Of a DNA stretch of 31,077 bases, positions 7,503 to 16,124 are shown piece by piece (position 1 is the stretch's first letter; every line of letters begins with the position of its first letter). Source of the stretch: Oscillibacter sp. (GTDB lineage Bacteria > Bacillota > Clostridia > Oscillospirales > Oscillospiraceae); contig VSMY01000015.1 in NCBI GenBank assembly GCA_009773995.1, forward strand, positions 1 to 31,077. The letters run 5' to 3'. The notes beneath the pieces were generated by a model, which searched no databases, was not told the origin of the DNA, and was given only the letters and a program-made list of their open reading frames with translations. Position numbers and translations under genes: made by a program.

Positions 7503-8801
7503 TTATCCCAGGGAACTCTGTGGGAAGCGCGCGTTGAACACTTCCCGCAGCTCCGCCCGGTAGTCCGGGTGGGCGATGCCGATCAGGCTTTGGGCCCGTT
7601 CCCGTAGCGTGCGCCCATGCAGGTGGGCCACGCCGTACTCGGTGACGATGTAGTCCACATCCGTCCGGGAGGTGGTCACGGCGGCCCCCTCATCCAGCAG
7701 GGGTACGATTTTGGAGGTTTTGCCCTTCGCGGTGGAGGGCATGGCGATAATGGAGCGCCCTCCTTTGGAGAAGGCGGCCCCCCGGATAAAGTCTACCTGT
7801 CCGCCGATTCCGGAAATCTGCTTGGAGCCGATGCTCTCCGAGGCCACTTGGCCCATTAGGTCCACCTGCACGCAGGAGTTGATGGAGACCAGATTGTCGT
7901 TCTGTCCGATGACCAGGGGATGATTGACGTAATCCACCGGCAGGACCAGCACGTCCGGGTTATGGTCGACAAAGTCGTAAAGCCGCTTGGTGCCCATGAG
8001 GAAGTTGGCGACAAATTTGCCCGGATGCAGGGTCTTCGCCCGGTTGGTAATCACCCCGGCCTCCGCCAGCTCCACCACGCCGTCTGAAAACATCTCGGAA
8101 TGGATACCCAGGTCCTTCTTGTCTTTCAGGAAGAGCAGCACGGCGTCAGGAATGGCGCCGATGCCCAGCTGCAAGGTGTCCCCGTCCTTGACCAGCTCGG
8201 CGCAGTAGCGCCCGATGGCCTCTTCCACCGGGCCGATCTTAGGCGGCGGAAGCTCAATGATGGGCTGGGAGTATTCCACGAAATAGGAAATCTTCTCCAC
8301 AGGAACCAGCTTCCCGTAAGTAAAAGGCATCTGCTCGTTCACCTGGGCGATGACGGTCTTTGCCGTCATGACGGCTTCATACCCGTAGTCCACAGAGACG
8401 CCCAGAGACACCATGCCGTCCTCATTCGGCGGGGTCACGGTAACAAGGGCCACATCAATGGACAAAGTGGTATGGAACAGCTTGGGAACCTGGTAGAAAA
8501 AGCAGGGGGTAAAGTCGCCCCGTCCGCTGTTGATGGCGTCCCGGGTGCGCGCGCCAGCAAAGCAGGCATTATGCCGGAAGTGCGCCTCCATGCCCGGCAG
8601 GCAGTACTCACACTGGCCCATGGCCACCATGTGCACGATCTCTACATTTTCATAGTCCTTTGCATGGGCCACCAGAGTATCCAGCAGATACCCCGGTTCA
8701 CCACAGGCATGGCCCACCACGATGCGGTCGCCCGATTTGATGTGCCGGATCGCCTCGGCGGCGGAGATATCCCTCTCCTCATAGTGTTTGCGCCAATCCA
8801 T
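7503..8801 (-). CDS. abfT: 4-hydroxybutyrate CoA-transferase
   Basis: 432 residues, close to AbfT of Clostridium aminobutyricum (about 438) and Cat2 of C. kluyveri. The catalytic glutamate is E236 in LGIHSEM; LQLGIGAIPDAV (about 210-221), GIGGQVDFIRGAAFSKGG and YIVTEYGVAHLHGRTLRERA are family motifs. The ATG at 8799-8801 has AAAGGAGC eight bases upstream; a 14-codon longer reading is rejected because that ribosome site would be internal. Reaction: transfers CoA from acetyl-CoA or butyryl-CoA to 4-hydroxybutyrate. It is the last gene of the operon with 4-hydroxybutyrate dehydrogenase and 4-hydroxybutyryl-CoA dehydratase, which makes this specificity much more likely than general acetate transfer. 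Its start overlaps the preceding small gene by 23 bases. Confidence 0.88.
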   Translation of the reverse strand: MDWRKHYEERDISAAEAIRHIKSGDRIVVGHACGEPGYLLDTLVAHAKDYENVEIVHMVAMGQCEYCLPGMEAHFRHNACFAGARTRDAINSGRGDFTPCFFYQVPKLFHTTLSIDVALVTVTPPNEDGMVSLGVSVDYGYEAVMTAKTVIAQVNEQMPFTYGKLVPVEKISYFVEYSQPIIELPPPKIGPVEEAIGRYCAELVKDGDTLQLGIGAIPDAVLLFLKDKKDLGIHSEMFSDGVVELAEAGVITNRAKTLHPGKFVANFLMGTKRLYDFVDHNPDVLVLPVDYVNHPLVIGQNDNLVSINSCVQVDLMGQVASESIGSKQISGIGGQVDFIRGAAFSKGGRSIIAMPSTAKGKTSKIVPLLDEGAAVTTSRTDVDYIVTEYGVAHLHGRTLRERAQSLIGIAHPDYRAELREVFNARFPQSSLG

Positions 8802-9102
8802 ACTGTTCGCTCCTTTGTTCAAATGTGCTAGTGCACAGCGCATTTAAAAAGGCTGCCGCACGGTCATAGTCGGCCGGTAGGGCCGCGACAAAGCGGGGAA
8901 TGTTTTCCGGGAGATCCTTCTGCTGCGCGCATTGGGACAGGCAGCCGCAGATGATTAATACCGCGTCGAAAGGCTCCTGCGGGGCATAGGGCCGCAGCGT
9001 CACCGAGGGAAACGCCGCCTCCAATCCGCAGACGAAGGCCCCGCGATCATACCGGGAGTTGCATCCGCCGCAGTATCGCAGCGCGATCTTCAAGTTGTTC
9101 AT
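8779..9102 (-). CDS. Small cysteine-rich CGGC-motif protein, unknown function
   Basis: 107 residues beginning NNLKIALRYCGGCNSRYDR. Cysteines sit in CxxC near residues 11-14, a single C near 25, and CGCLSQC near 52-58; the region between is alpha/beta-like (FDAVLIICG). The pattern resembles thioredoxin-fold [2Fe-2S] or metal-binding proteins, but I do not recognise a named family. ATG follows AGAGGTAAT. It sits between the dehydratase and CoA-transferase genes and overlaps the latter, so it is translated as part of the operon. Possible roles, all inference: electron transfer to the dehydratase, cluster insertion, or redox protection. The last 20 residues, overlapping abfT, are poorly ordered. 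Confidence 0.72.
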   Translation of the reverse strand: MNNLKIALRYCGGCNSRYDRGAFVCGLEAAFPSVTLRPYAPQEPFDAVLIICGCLSQCAQQKDLPENIPRFVAALPADYDRAAAFLNALCTSTFEQRSEQYGLAQTL

Positions 9103-9114
9103 ATTACCTCTGCA

Positions 9115-9145
9115 AAGCGCCGGGGCGCTTCCCCGCGTTTCGCGG
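9115..9145 (-). repeat. Two short intercistronic hairpins between abfD and the CGGC gene
   Basis: AAGCGCC-GG-GGCGCTT (9115-9130) and CCGCG-TTT-CGCGG (9133-9145) lie side by side in the 80-base gap. Neither is followed by a T run on the minus strand, so they look like mRNA-stabilising or processing structures rather than a terminator. Confidence 0.5.
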
Positions 9146-9182
9146 CTCCAGGCCTGTCGGGACCGGGGAACACGGGTGCGTT

Positions 9183-10634
9183 TTACTCCTGGATGTGGGC
9201 GATGGCCTTGGCCAGGGCCTTCTTCTGCTCCAGATTGCCCTGGCGGGAAATCATGATGCGCTGGGCCTGAGGTGAGCCGGCACCGTGCATAGACTCCGTG
9301 CGATAGCCCACGGCGGCGGTACCCAGGGCCAGATTTTCGATGAGCCGCAGGATGCGCAGGCGGTTCTCCGTGCTGACGGAGCTGCTGCCCCGCAGGTATT
9401 TGTCGATAATGGGCCCCAGCTTGGGGTCCCGGAAATCCGCCTCGGAAGGGGCGGTGACCACCAGGCCGCCCGCGATATCCTCCGCCAAGCGGACGATCTC
9501 GTAGGGGAAGCGGGTCACATTCTGCTTGCAGACGTTGGCCAGCAGCAGGTCGATGATGTAGTTGCCGCTCTCGGTCCGGTGGCCTTCGGAAGAGCAGGCG
9601 ATGCCGCAGCTGTACAGGGTTTCGTTCAGGTGGATCATTTCAATGAGCTTGTCCTTTACGTGGCTGGCTTTTGCGGCTCCGTTGTAATCGGCGGCCACGG
9701 CCGCCGCGCCGATCAGCACGTCGCCCACGCCCACCTTGCATCCGCCGTAGCTCTGGCGGTGATAGCCGGCGAAGCGTTCCACCATCATCCCGGCGAAGTC
9801 GTACTCGCCGGACAGGAAGACCCGCTCGTTGGGCACAAAGACATCATGGAAGATCGTCAGGGCCTCCACGCCGCCGAATTCGCTGTTGCCCACGTCCATG
9901 GTGGTGTTCTCCCGCTTGCGGGTGTCGCAGGACTGGCGGCCGATAATCATGGAGACGCCCGGGGTGTCCATGGGAACGGCAAAGGAAACGGCGTAGTCGG
10001 CATCCTCCGCCCGCATGGCCTGCGTGGGCATGACGATGACTTCGTGGCTGTTTAGTACGCCGGTCTGATGGGCTTTGGCGCCCCGGACGACGATGCCGTC
10101 GCTGCGGCGCTCTACGATGTGCAGGAACATATCCGGGTCGTCCTGCGCGTGAGGAGCCTTGGACCGGTCCCCCTTGGGGTCCGTCATGGCGCCGTCTACA
10201 GTCAGGTCGTTTTTCTGCACGTATTCCATGAACGCCCTGAAGTTGTCGTGGTAGTGCGTGCCGTATTTCCGGTCGGTCTCATAGGTGGTGGAGAAGACCG
10301 CGTTGAAGGCGTCCATGCCCACGCACCGCTGGAAGCAGCTGGCCGTTTTCTGGCCCAGCAGGCGCTGCATCTTCACTTTTTTCACCAGGTCTTCGGCGGA
10401 CTGGTGGATATGCGTAAAGCGGTTGATGCGCTCGTGAGTATAGGGGGAGATCGTGGTCATTAGGTCTTGATACTCCGGCATCTGCGCCAGATCATAGGTC
10501 ATGCGGACCGAGTTCAGCGAGGGACGCAGGATCGGGTCGTCCACCGGGGACTCTATCCGCTTGCCGAACATATAGACTTCCATGTTCATCTTTCGGATGC
10601 TCTCGATATACTGTTCGCCGGTCATCAGTGCCAT
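9183..10634 (-). CDS. abfD: 4-hydroxybutyryl-CoA dehydratase / vinylacetyl-CoA isomerase
   Basis: 483 residues of the flavin plus [4Fe-4S] dehydratase family. The cluster ligands of the C. aminobutyricum enzyme (C99, C103, H292, C299) have counterparts C100, C104 (ASCFQRC), H292 and C299 (HRQSYGGC), and the nearby catalytic Y296 and K300 are also present; the ESMHGAGSPQAQ motif is near 448-459. These separate it from the related 4-hydroxyphenylacetate monooxygenases, which lack the cluster. It converts 4-hydroxybutyryl-CoA to crotonyl-CoA by a ketyl-radical mechanism in the cytoplasm and is oxygen sensitive. ATG follows GAGGAGG. It is 49 bases after 4-hydroxybutyrate dehydrogenase. Crotonyl-CoA would then feed butyrate formation elsewhere in the genome. 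Confidence 0.95.
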   Translation of the reverse strand: MALMTGEQYIESIRKMNMEVYMFGKRIESPVDDPILRPSLNSVRMTYDLAQMPEYQDLMTTISPYTHERINRFTHIHQSAEDLVKKVKMQRLLGQKTASCFQRCVGMDAFNAVFSTTYETDRKYGTHYHDNFRAFMEYVQKNDLTVDGAMTDPKGDRSKAPHAQDDPDMFLHIVERRSDGIVVRGAKAHQTGVLNSHEVIVMPTQAMRAEDADYAVSFAVPMDTPGVSMIIGRQSCDTRKRENTTMDVGNSEFGGVEALTIFHDVFVPNERVFLSGEYDFAGMMVERFAGYHRQSYGGCKVGVGDVLIGAAAVAADYNGAAKASHVKDKLIEMIHLNETLYSCGIACSSEGHRTESGNYIIDLLLANVCKQNVTRFPYEIVRLAEDIAGGLVVTAPSEADFRDPKLGPIIDKYLRGSSSVSTENRLRILRLIENLALGTAAVGYRTESMHGAGSPQAQRIMISRQGNLEQKKALAKAIAHIQE

Positions 10635-10683
10635 GATATGTTCCTCCTCATTTCAGATGTTTCCGTTTCTTGCGTTACTTGCG

Positions 10684-11802
10684 TTAATAGAGTTCCCTGT
10701 AAACCTTCAGAACCGAATCGTAATCCATTTCCACGAAGGCGTTTGCCAGAAGGCGTTGCTGGTTCTTGATAACGCTGTCGGCAAACGCCGGCAGGTCCTC
10801 CTGGGTAACGCCGTATTCCCGCAGGCGCTTTTTGGGCAGGATGCTGTTCAGAAGAACCTCCAGCTGAGCGTAGACCTCTCCCTCGCCGCATCGCAGCAAA
10901 CCAGCCAGGAATCTTCCCATGGCCTGCAGTTCGCCGCCCGCGCTGCGCTCCATGTAGTTTTTCATCACGCCCGTAAAAATGGCGTAATTCGACTCGCCGT
11001 GGGCCACGTGATATTGTCCTCCCAAGGGATAGGCCATTGCGTGGACCGCGCCGCAGCCCGCCGTGCCGAAGGCGATGCCCGCGTAGTTGGAGGCCACCAG
11101 AAAGTCGTCCAGCAGCGGCTTGAGGGCCCCGCGGCCCTGGGCGGCGATGGCCTGATAACCCCGCAGGAGCATCTCGACAGCCCGGTAGCTGAAGAGCTTG
11201 GTATAAGAAGTGGCCTTGGGAGAGAGGGCGGACTCCACCGCGTGGACCAGGGCGTCAATGGAGCTGGTCGCGAACACGCCGAAGGGGAGCCCCTCCAAAA
11301 GCTCGGGAATCAGGACGGCCTGATCCGCGTACATGGCCGGACCTACCAGCCCCATTTTGGTGCCCATGCGGGTGCGGTTGAATACGGCGATATTGGTCAT
11401 TTCGCTGCCCGTCCCGCAGGTGGTGGGGACGATGACCAATTCATAGCGCTTTGTCAGCCGCGGCATCGCGCCGTACAGCGCGTCCATGGAGGCCTCCTCA
11501 TTGGCCACCGCCAGCGCTTTCGCGATGTCGATGACCGTTCCGCCGCCGATGGCAATGATGCGCCCAGCCCCGGTCCCCGCGGCGTCTCTCATGATCCGCT
11601 CCGCCATGACGTCCGTGGGTTCCCCTGTGCCGTAATCCTCCTGGAAGATGGTGTGGACCTTCAGCCCAAGCCGTCCGAAGTACGGTTCATAGATGAATTT
11701 GTTCGTCAGTACCAGATCCCGCTCGTTCAAAGCGAAGCAGTCTGAAAATTCCCTGCAGGTGGCAAATTTGTACAGCGTGGGTTCCATAATAACCTGGATC
11801 AT
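10684..11802 (-). CDS. Iron-containing alcohol dehydrogenase, likely 4-hydroxybutyrate dehydrogenase
   Basis: 372 residues, same size as the C. kluyveri 4-hydroxybutyrate dehydrogenase (about 371). The NAD-binding loop is IGGGTVIDIAK (85-95), then PTTCGTGSEMTN (126-137). Likely metal ligands are D183, H187, H254 and H268 (SSIDALVHAVES, GAVHAMAYPLGGQYHVAHGESN). It would reduce succinic semialdehyde to 4-hydroxybutyrate, or run in reverse, with NAD(H). The first ATG follows AAAGGGG by seven bases. Position directly before abfD and abfT supports the substrate; the group III alcohol dehydrogenase family alone would not. It is separated from the upstream deacylase gene by 183 bases holding a strong hairpin. 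Confidence 0.88.
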   Translation of the reverse strand: MIQVIMEPTLYKFATCREFSDCFALNERDLVLTNKFIYEPYFGRLGLKVHTIFQEDYGTGEPTDVMAERIMRDAAGTGAGRIIAIGGGTVIDIAKALAVANEEASMDALYGAMPRLTKRYELVIVPTTCGTGSEMTNIAVFNRTRMGTKMGLVGPAMYADQAVLIPELLEGLPFGVFATSSIDALVHAVESALSPKATSYTKLFSYRAVEMLLRGYQAIAAQGRGALKPLLDDFLVASNYAGIAFGTAGCGAVHAMAYPLGGQYHVAHGESNYAIFTGVMKNYMERSAGGELQAMGRFLAGLLRCGEGEVYAQLEVLLNSILPKKRLREYGVTQEDLPAFADSVIKNQQRLLANAFVEMDYDSVLKVYRELY

Positions 11803-11882
11803 GTTCGTGCCCCTTTCCTGTCATGTTCTCTCGCTTGTTTCTCCATACGTCCTCCGCAGCGCCGTCCGGTCCCATGTAGTGC

Positions 11883-11914
11883 GGGTGCGGCAGACGGATA
11901 AGTCTGCCGCACCC
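11883..11914 (-). repeat. Strong intercistronic hairpin upstream of the 4-hydroxybutyrate dehydrogenase gene
   Basis: A perfect 13-bp stem, GGGTGCGGCAGAC with GTCTGCCGCACCC, closes a six-base loop. It stands in the 183-base gap between the deacylase (stop 11986) and the dehydrogenase (start 11802). No T run follows on the transcribed strand, so partial termination, processing or 3'-end protection of the upstream message is more likely than full termination. No convincing second promoter is visible downstream of it. Confidence 0.65.
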
Positions 11915-11985
11915 TAAATCAGAGGCTTTTCTAAAGACGCTTGCGGCGCTGAAAGGAGACCGGAGCGTTCAAAAGAAACGTGCAA

Positions 11986-12993
11986 TCACGCCTTGTAGTC
12001 GGCGGGGGGATCGATGAGCTTGGCGGCCAGAGAGCACCAATCGCCGGGATGGATCACGGGCACGCTCCAGAAGCCGATGACCACGCCCTTCCACGGCGCG
12101 TAGATCTCCTCTACCCGGCGCCCGAAGAGGTCGTCGATGACACAGAGCAGGTCGCCGGCCTTAAAATACTCGCCCTCTTTCTTCACGGGGGTCATGAAGC
12201 CGCCGTTGCGGGAGTGGAGATAGTTCAGCTCGATATGCTCCATGGAGACCGGCTCCGCCTTGGTATCGGGAATCATGCCGAGATAGGCCATGACATTTTT
12301 GATTCCGTTGTAGGCGGTGCCGATGTCGCGCTGCCGGTTGTGCAGACGGCTGCACTGAGACCCGATCTCGGGGATAATGGTGGGGATGTTGAACGCTTTC
12401 TTATACTCCAGAGAGGTGATGCCGGTAAAGGGCAGGTTCTGCTGAGACCACAGGAAGGGCACGTTGAACGCCTTGGCCATTTCATAGCAGGTCTTGGCCA
12501 GCTGGTCGTCCGGACCGTCGAAGGGCAGGTACGCGCACAGGGGCTCTAAGTGCAGCACGTCGCCGCCGCCGTGGAAGCTGATGACCGCGTCTGCGAACTG
12601 CACGACCCGCTCCATGTAAGTAGCCGCCAGATAGTGGGTTGTGTACTGGTCCTTGCGGCCGGGGAACACGCGGTTGAGGTTGAACTCGTCTACCAGGGTG
12701 GATCTGCGAATGGTGGTAAAGGCCTCCATATTCAGAGCGGGAACGCCGATGAAGGTGCCGTTGAACTCCTTGCCCTCCAGCTCACCGGCCAGGCGGATAA
12801 TGGCCTCAGAGCCTTCGGTTTCGTCGCCGTGGGTGGCGCCGTCTACCAGCAGCGTCTTGCCGGGCTTTCCGCCCTCAATGATGATGACGGGAATCTGATA
12901 GAAGGAAAGGTCTGCCTTCTGTCCATAGTTGATGAAGCCGTTTGTGCGGTTTCCAGACTGACTGACGATGACATCCAATTTGATCTGAGACAT
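11986..12993 (-). CDS. AstE/AspA-family (M14-like) zinc deacylase, copy 1
   Basis: 335 residues of the succinylglutamate desuccinylase/aspartoacylase family, which hydrolyses N-acyl amino acids or acylated diamino acids (AstE, AspA, ectoine-pathway DoeB). Likely zinc ligands are H55 and E58 (ATHGDETEG) and H141 (FHGGGD); the general base is probably E209 (IIPEIGSQC); NLNRVFPG (about 105-112) is the substrate-side Arg loop. Residues 255 onward form a C-terminal beta-sandwich resembling a lipoyl-like domain (GGFMTPVKKEGEYFKAGDLLCVI). There is no signal peptide, so it acts in the cytoplasm. ATG follows TGAGGTG. It lies directly behind the TRAP transporter genes and is clearly paralogous to the protein at 16125-17096. 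Exact substrate unknown. Confidence 0.85.
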   Translation of the reverse strand: MSQIKLDVIVSQSGNRTNGFINYGQKADLSFYQIPVIIIEGGKPGKTLLVDGATHGDETEGSEAIIRLAGELEGKEFNGTFIGVPALNMEAFTTIRRSTLVDEFNLNRVFPGRKDQYTTHYLAATYMERVVQFADAVISFHGGGDVLHLEPLCAYLPFDGPDDQLAKTCYEMAKAFNVPFLWSQQNLPFTGITSLEYKKAFNIPTIIPEIGSQCSRLHNRQRDIGTAYNGIKNVMAYLGMIPDTKAEPVSMEHIELNYLHSRNGGFMTPVKKEGEYFKAGDLLCVIDDLFGRRVEEIYAPWKGVVIGFWSVPVIHPGDWCSLAAKLIDPPADYKA

Positions 12994-13082
12994 GACAACA
13001 CCTCATTTTAATAATTTGAAACAATTGCCGTTTCGGACAATTCCTTCCTCAAGTAAACGCGGGAAGAGCGACGGGGCTTTCG

Positions 13083-14363
13083 TCAGGCGATCAGGCCCAC
13101 GAGTCCCATCGTAAGGATGGGCGCCGCGTTGACCAACACGAGGACCAGCACCTCCGCCAGCAGGAAGGGGACCACCTCTCGGGCGATCTTCTCCATGGGC
13201 GTCTCGCCGATGACGGTAGCCACAAAGAGGCACGAGCCCACCGGCGGCGTGATGGCGCCGATACTCAGGTTGAGGCAGATGATGATGCCGAAGGTAACGG
13301 GGTCTACGCCGAAGGCCTGGACCACCGGCAGCAGCAGGGGGGCCAGGATGACCACAGCCGCGCCGCCGTCCATGATGCAGCCCACAATCAGCAGCAGAAT
13401 GTTGATGAGCAGCAGGGCCGTGAAGCGATTGCCCGCCACGGACAGGATCGCGCCGGAAAGCTGCTGAGGCACCTGGGCCAAGGTCAGCACCTTGCCGAAG
13501 ATACCCGCAGCCGCCTGTAGCAGCAGCACGGTGGCCGCCGTAACGGCGGACTCCGCGGAGCAGAGGACCAAGCCCTTCAGATCCAGCGTCCGGTCGATGA
13601 ACAGGGCCACGATGATGGCGTACACGCAGGCCACCGCGCCGGCCTCCGTAGGCGTAAAGATCCCGCAGTAGATGCCGCCCAGGATGATCACGGGCACCAG
13701 GATCGCCCACTTCGCCCTCCACATGGCGACGCCGAATTCCCTTATGCTGAACGATCCACCGCTGCCCTTCAGCCCCGCCTTCTTCGCGGAGAGGTACACG
13801 GCCAGGCACAGGAAAACCGCCATCAGGACGCCGGGAATGACTCCGGCGATGAACATGCTGCCGATGGAGACCTCGCAGGCCACGCCGTAGAGCACGAACA
13901 TCACGCTGGGGGGAATCACCGGCCCGATGACGCCGCCCGCGGCGGCAATGGCCAGGGCCTGGGGCTTGCGGTAGCCCTGTTCCTCCATCTCGGGCACCAT
14001 CATAGACCCGATCGAGGCCGTGGTGGCCGAGGCCGAGCCGCTGAGGGCTGCGAAGAACGCGCAGGACACCACGGTGACCATGCCCTGACCGCCCCGGAAG
14101 CGGTTAAAAATGGTGCCGATCCAGCTGCACAGCTTCTTGGAGATGCCGCCCCGGGTCATCACGTTGCCGGCGAAGACGTAAAAGGGGATGGCCAGCAAGG
14201 GATAGGACATCAGGGAGTTCATCGCCGCGGAGGCAATGGCCGTCAGAGGCGCGAGGTTCAGCACGTGGCAGCTGATGACCGAGGCGAGGATCATGGCGAA
14301 GGCGATGGGGACTTTGAAAATGACCAGCGCAAAGAACACGCCGAGGATGAGAACGGTATTCAT
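13083..14363 (-). CDS. dctM: TRAP transporter large permease subunit
   Basis: 426 residues, the usual DctM length, with about twelve hydrophobic helices (NTVLILGVFFALVIFKVPIAF at the start) and conserved IPFYVFAGNVMTRGGIS, SGSASATTASIG, GGVIGPVIPPSVMFVLYG and LNLSIGAITPPVGS motifs. It forms the ion-coupled channel of a tripartite carboxylate transporter with DctQ and DctP. The ATG at 14361-14363 overlaps the dctQ stop as ATGA and follows AGGAGGAG; a much longer upstream reading is only antiparallel shadow of dctQ. It is 89 bases ahead of the deacylase gene. Confidence 0.94.
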   Translation of the reverse strand: MNTVLILGVFFALVIFKVPIAFAMILASVISCHVLNLAPLTAIASAAMNSLMSYPLLAIPFYVFAGNVMTRGGISKKLCSWIGTIFNRFRGGQGMVTVVSCAFFAALSGSASATTASIGSMMVPEMEEQGYRKPQALAIAAAGGVIGPVIPPSVMFVLYGVACEVSIGSMFIAGVIPGVLMAVFLCLAVYLSAKKAGLKGSGGSFSIREFGVAMWRAKWAILVPVIILGGIYCGIFTPTEAGAVACVYAIIVALFIDRTLDLKGLVLCSAESAVTAATVLLLQAAAGIFGKVLTLAQVPQQLSGAILSVAGNRFTALLLINILLLIVGCIMDGGAAVVILAPLLLPVVQAFGVDPVTFGIIICLNLSIGAITPPVGSCLFVATVIGETPMEKIAREVVPFLLAEVLVLVLVNAAPILTMGLVGLIA

Positions 14364-14878
14364 ATGGCTGTCTCCTCCTCTACGATTTCCTTTTGAGAGC
14401 GCGTGTCGCTCTCGCCGCGGAATGTTTTTACAATCAGGATCGCCACCCGGATGATAATCAGGAACATGCCCACGGGCACCACGATGGACGCGATCCAGTA
14501 GGGATATTTCCCGCCCAGCGTGACCGCCTTTCGGGTGATATAATTCTTGGTGACAAAGTACCCCAGGTACACCATAATGAAGCCGCAGGCCACCCAAATC
14601 AACTGGGACAGCAGGGTGAAGAGCTTCTTCAGCGGGGCAGGGAAGGTGTCTACGATCATGCTGACCATGATGTGCTTGCGCTCTTCCGCCGCACTGCTGG
14701 CTCCCAGATACGTCACCCACACCAGGCAGAACGTCATCATCTCTTCCGCCCAAGCCAGGGGGATCTTCAGGATAAACCGGCAGATCACCTGCGCTAATCC
14801 CATGAAGATCAGAAGCAGCATGATGAGGCCAATGGCAAACTTTTCAAAGACGTTGTATGCCGCATAGAGTTTTTTCAT
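14360..14878 (-). CDS. dctQ: TRAP transporter small permease subunit
   Basis: 172 residues with four transmembrane helices (around residues 12-34, 45-62, 86-108 and 126-149) and the DctQ signature of an acidic pair after helix 2 start (WAEEMMTFCLVWVTYLGAS). It links the large permease with the binding protein in the membrane. ATG follows AGAGGTATGCT. Its stop overlaps dctM, showing translational coupling. A GC-rich hairpin separates it from dctP. Confidence 0.92.
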   Translation of the reverse strand: MKKLYAAYNVFEKFAIGLIMLLLIFMGLAQVICRFILKIPLAWAEEMMTFCLVWVTYLGASSAAEERKHIMVSMIVDTFPAPLKKLFTLLSQLIWVACGFIMVYLGYFVTKNYITRKAVTLGGKYPYWIASIVVPVGMFLIIIRVAILIVKTFRGESDTRSQKEIVEEETAI

Positions 14879-14912
14879 AGCATACCTCTTTTCTTTCTCC
14901 GATTTAGCCTGA

Positions 14913-14940
14913 GCGCCGCGGCCCCTTCCGGCCGCAGCGC
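14913..14940 (-). repeat. Intercistronic hairpin between dctP and dctQ
   Basis: An 11-bp stem with one G-U wobble (GCGCCGCGGCC with GGCCGCAGCGC) and a 6-base loop follows the dctP stop. No T run follows on the minus strand. Such structures are common after binding-protein genes and would raise dctP message over the membrane subunits; that function is inference here. Confidence 0.6.
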
Positions 14941-14953
14941 CCTAAGGCGAGAA

Positions 14954-16054
14954 TTAATGATTAGTGCGGTAGTTCTCCAGCCATTCCACGCAGAAGTCCC
15001 AAAGCTCGGGGCCCACTTCCTCGCGCAGGTCGTCGTAGCAGTAGTCTTCGATCAGCTTGACAAAGACTTCATACTGCTCGTCCGTCACCTCGTTGATTTC
15101 CACGCCGGCAGCGGCAATCTCGTCATAGGTCTTGGCCTTGGTCTGAGGGCTGACGACTTCCTGGCAGTACTTCTCCGTCAGCCTGCCGGCCTCAAACAGC
15201 GCGTCCTGCACGTCCTGCGGATAGCTGTTCAGGGAGTTCAGACTGAACATCATCGTCATGCCCAGGCTGGTGATCTCCAGCTTGGTGTGGTATTTGCAGA
15301 CCTCCACCAGCTTATGGGGCACATAGTTGGATGTGGTGGTGTACACGCCGTCGATCGCGCCCTGCTGCAGACCGCTGTACAGCTCGGAGAACGCCAGGGA
15401 CACGGGCAGGCCGCCGCAGGCCTCCAGGAACTTGTAGGGTCCCGGGGAGTCGTAGCTGCGAACCTTCAGGCCCTTCACGTCTGCGGGGGTGTAAATGGGA
15501 TTGCGGTTGTTTTCAATTTCCTGGCCCATGATATACTCATAGAAAATGGTGGTATATCCGTAGGGCTCTCCCTCTTCGTTGATTTTCGCGTTCATCCACT
15601 CCTCGCCGGCGGCATAGAGCTCCTCGCCGCTGCGGAAGAGGAAGGGCATATCTTGAAGGCGGACGGCATTGGACGGCGCGACGGCGGTGATATTGGACGG
15701 GCCCACCAGCGCGGCGTCTAGGGTGCCGTCGATAACCATCTCGATCTGCTCCCGTTCGGTGCCGACAGCGGCGTTGGGGAAGTTCTCCCACTCCACGCGG
15801 CCGGGCAGGAGGGCGTCTACCTGCTCTTCCCAATAGTAGATCAGGTCGTTCATGGGGTTTCCGTCGGCGGAGGAAGTGGCCACGCGGATCTTGACCGTCT
15901 CCGCACTTCCGGAGGCCGCCGGCTGGTTGGGTTCACTGCTGCCGGACGGAGGGGTATTGCCGGCGGCCTGCTGCTGTCCACCAAACCCGCCGCAGGCCGC
16001 CAGAGATAATGTCATAGCTACGCAGAGCAATAGCGCAAATAGCTTCTTCATCAT
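14954..16054 (-). CDS. dctP: TRAP transporter solute-binding lipoprotein
   Basis: 366 residues. A lipoprotein signal peptide ends in LAAC with the lipidated Cys at 21, followed by a Gly/Gln/Pro/Ser-rich tether to about residue 52. The mature domain has the DctP core LKVRSYDSPGPYKFLEACGG, with R199 as the conserved carboxylate-binding arginine, then FSELYSGLQQGAIDG. It should therefore bind an organic acid outside the cell and deliver it to DctQM. ATG follows AAAGGAAG. The gene lies between a deacylase and the membrane subunits, so the ligand is plausibly the acylated acid that the two deacylases cut. The specific ligand cannot be read from sequence. Confidence 0.93.
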   Translation of the reverse strand: MMKKLFALLLCVAMTLSLAACGGFGGQQQAAGNTPPSGSSEPNQPAASGSAETVKIRVATSSADGNPMNDLIYYWEEQVDALLPGRVEWENFPNAAVGTEREQIEMVIDGTLDAALVGPSNITAVAPSNAVRLQDMPFLFRSGEELYAAGEEWMNAKINEEGEPYGYTTIFYEYIMGQEIENNRNPIYTPADVKGLKVRSYDSPGPYKFLEACGGLPVSLAFSELYSGLQQGAIDGVYTTTSNYVPHKLVEVCKYHTKLEITSLGMTMMFSLNSLNSYPQDVQDALFEAGRLTEKYCQEVVSPQTKAKTYDEIAAAGVEINEVTDEQYEVFVKLIEDYCYDDLREEVGPELWDFCVEWLENYRTNH

Positions 16055-16124
16055 ATTCTTCCTTTCTTTGACACACAGATTTAAGGGTTTCTGAAATGGT
16101 GGAGCTATCTGGAGAGCGGCGCGC

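Noticed and set aside
5952..8801. MATE exporter as part of the 4-hydroxybutyrate operon
   Set aside because: A 13-bp terminator with a T-rich tail separates it from abfT, and the exporter has no pathway link.
9183..10634. 4-hydroxyphenylacetate 3-monooxygenase annotation
   Set aside because: Same superfamily, but the four iron-sulfur ligands and Tyr296/Lys300 of the dehydratase are present and the neighbours belong to the 4-hydroxybutyrate pathway.
13003..13809. A 268-codon minus-strand frame overlapping dctM
   Set aside because: It is an out-of-frame shadow of dctM with arginine/glycine-rich composition.
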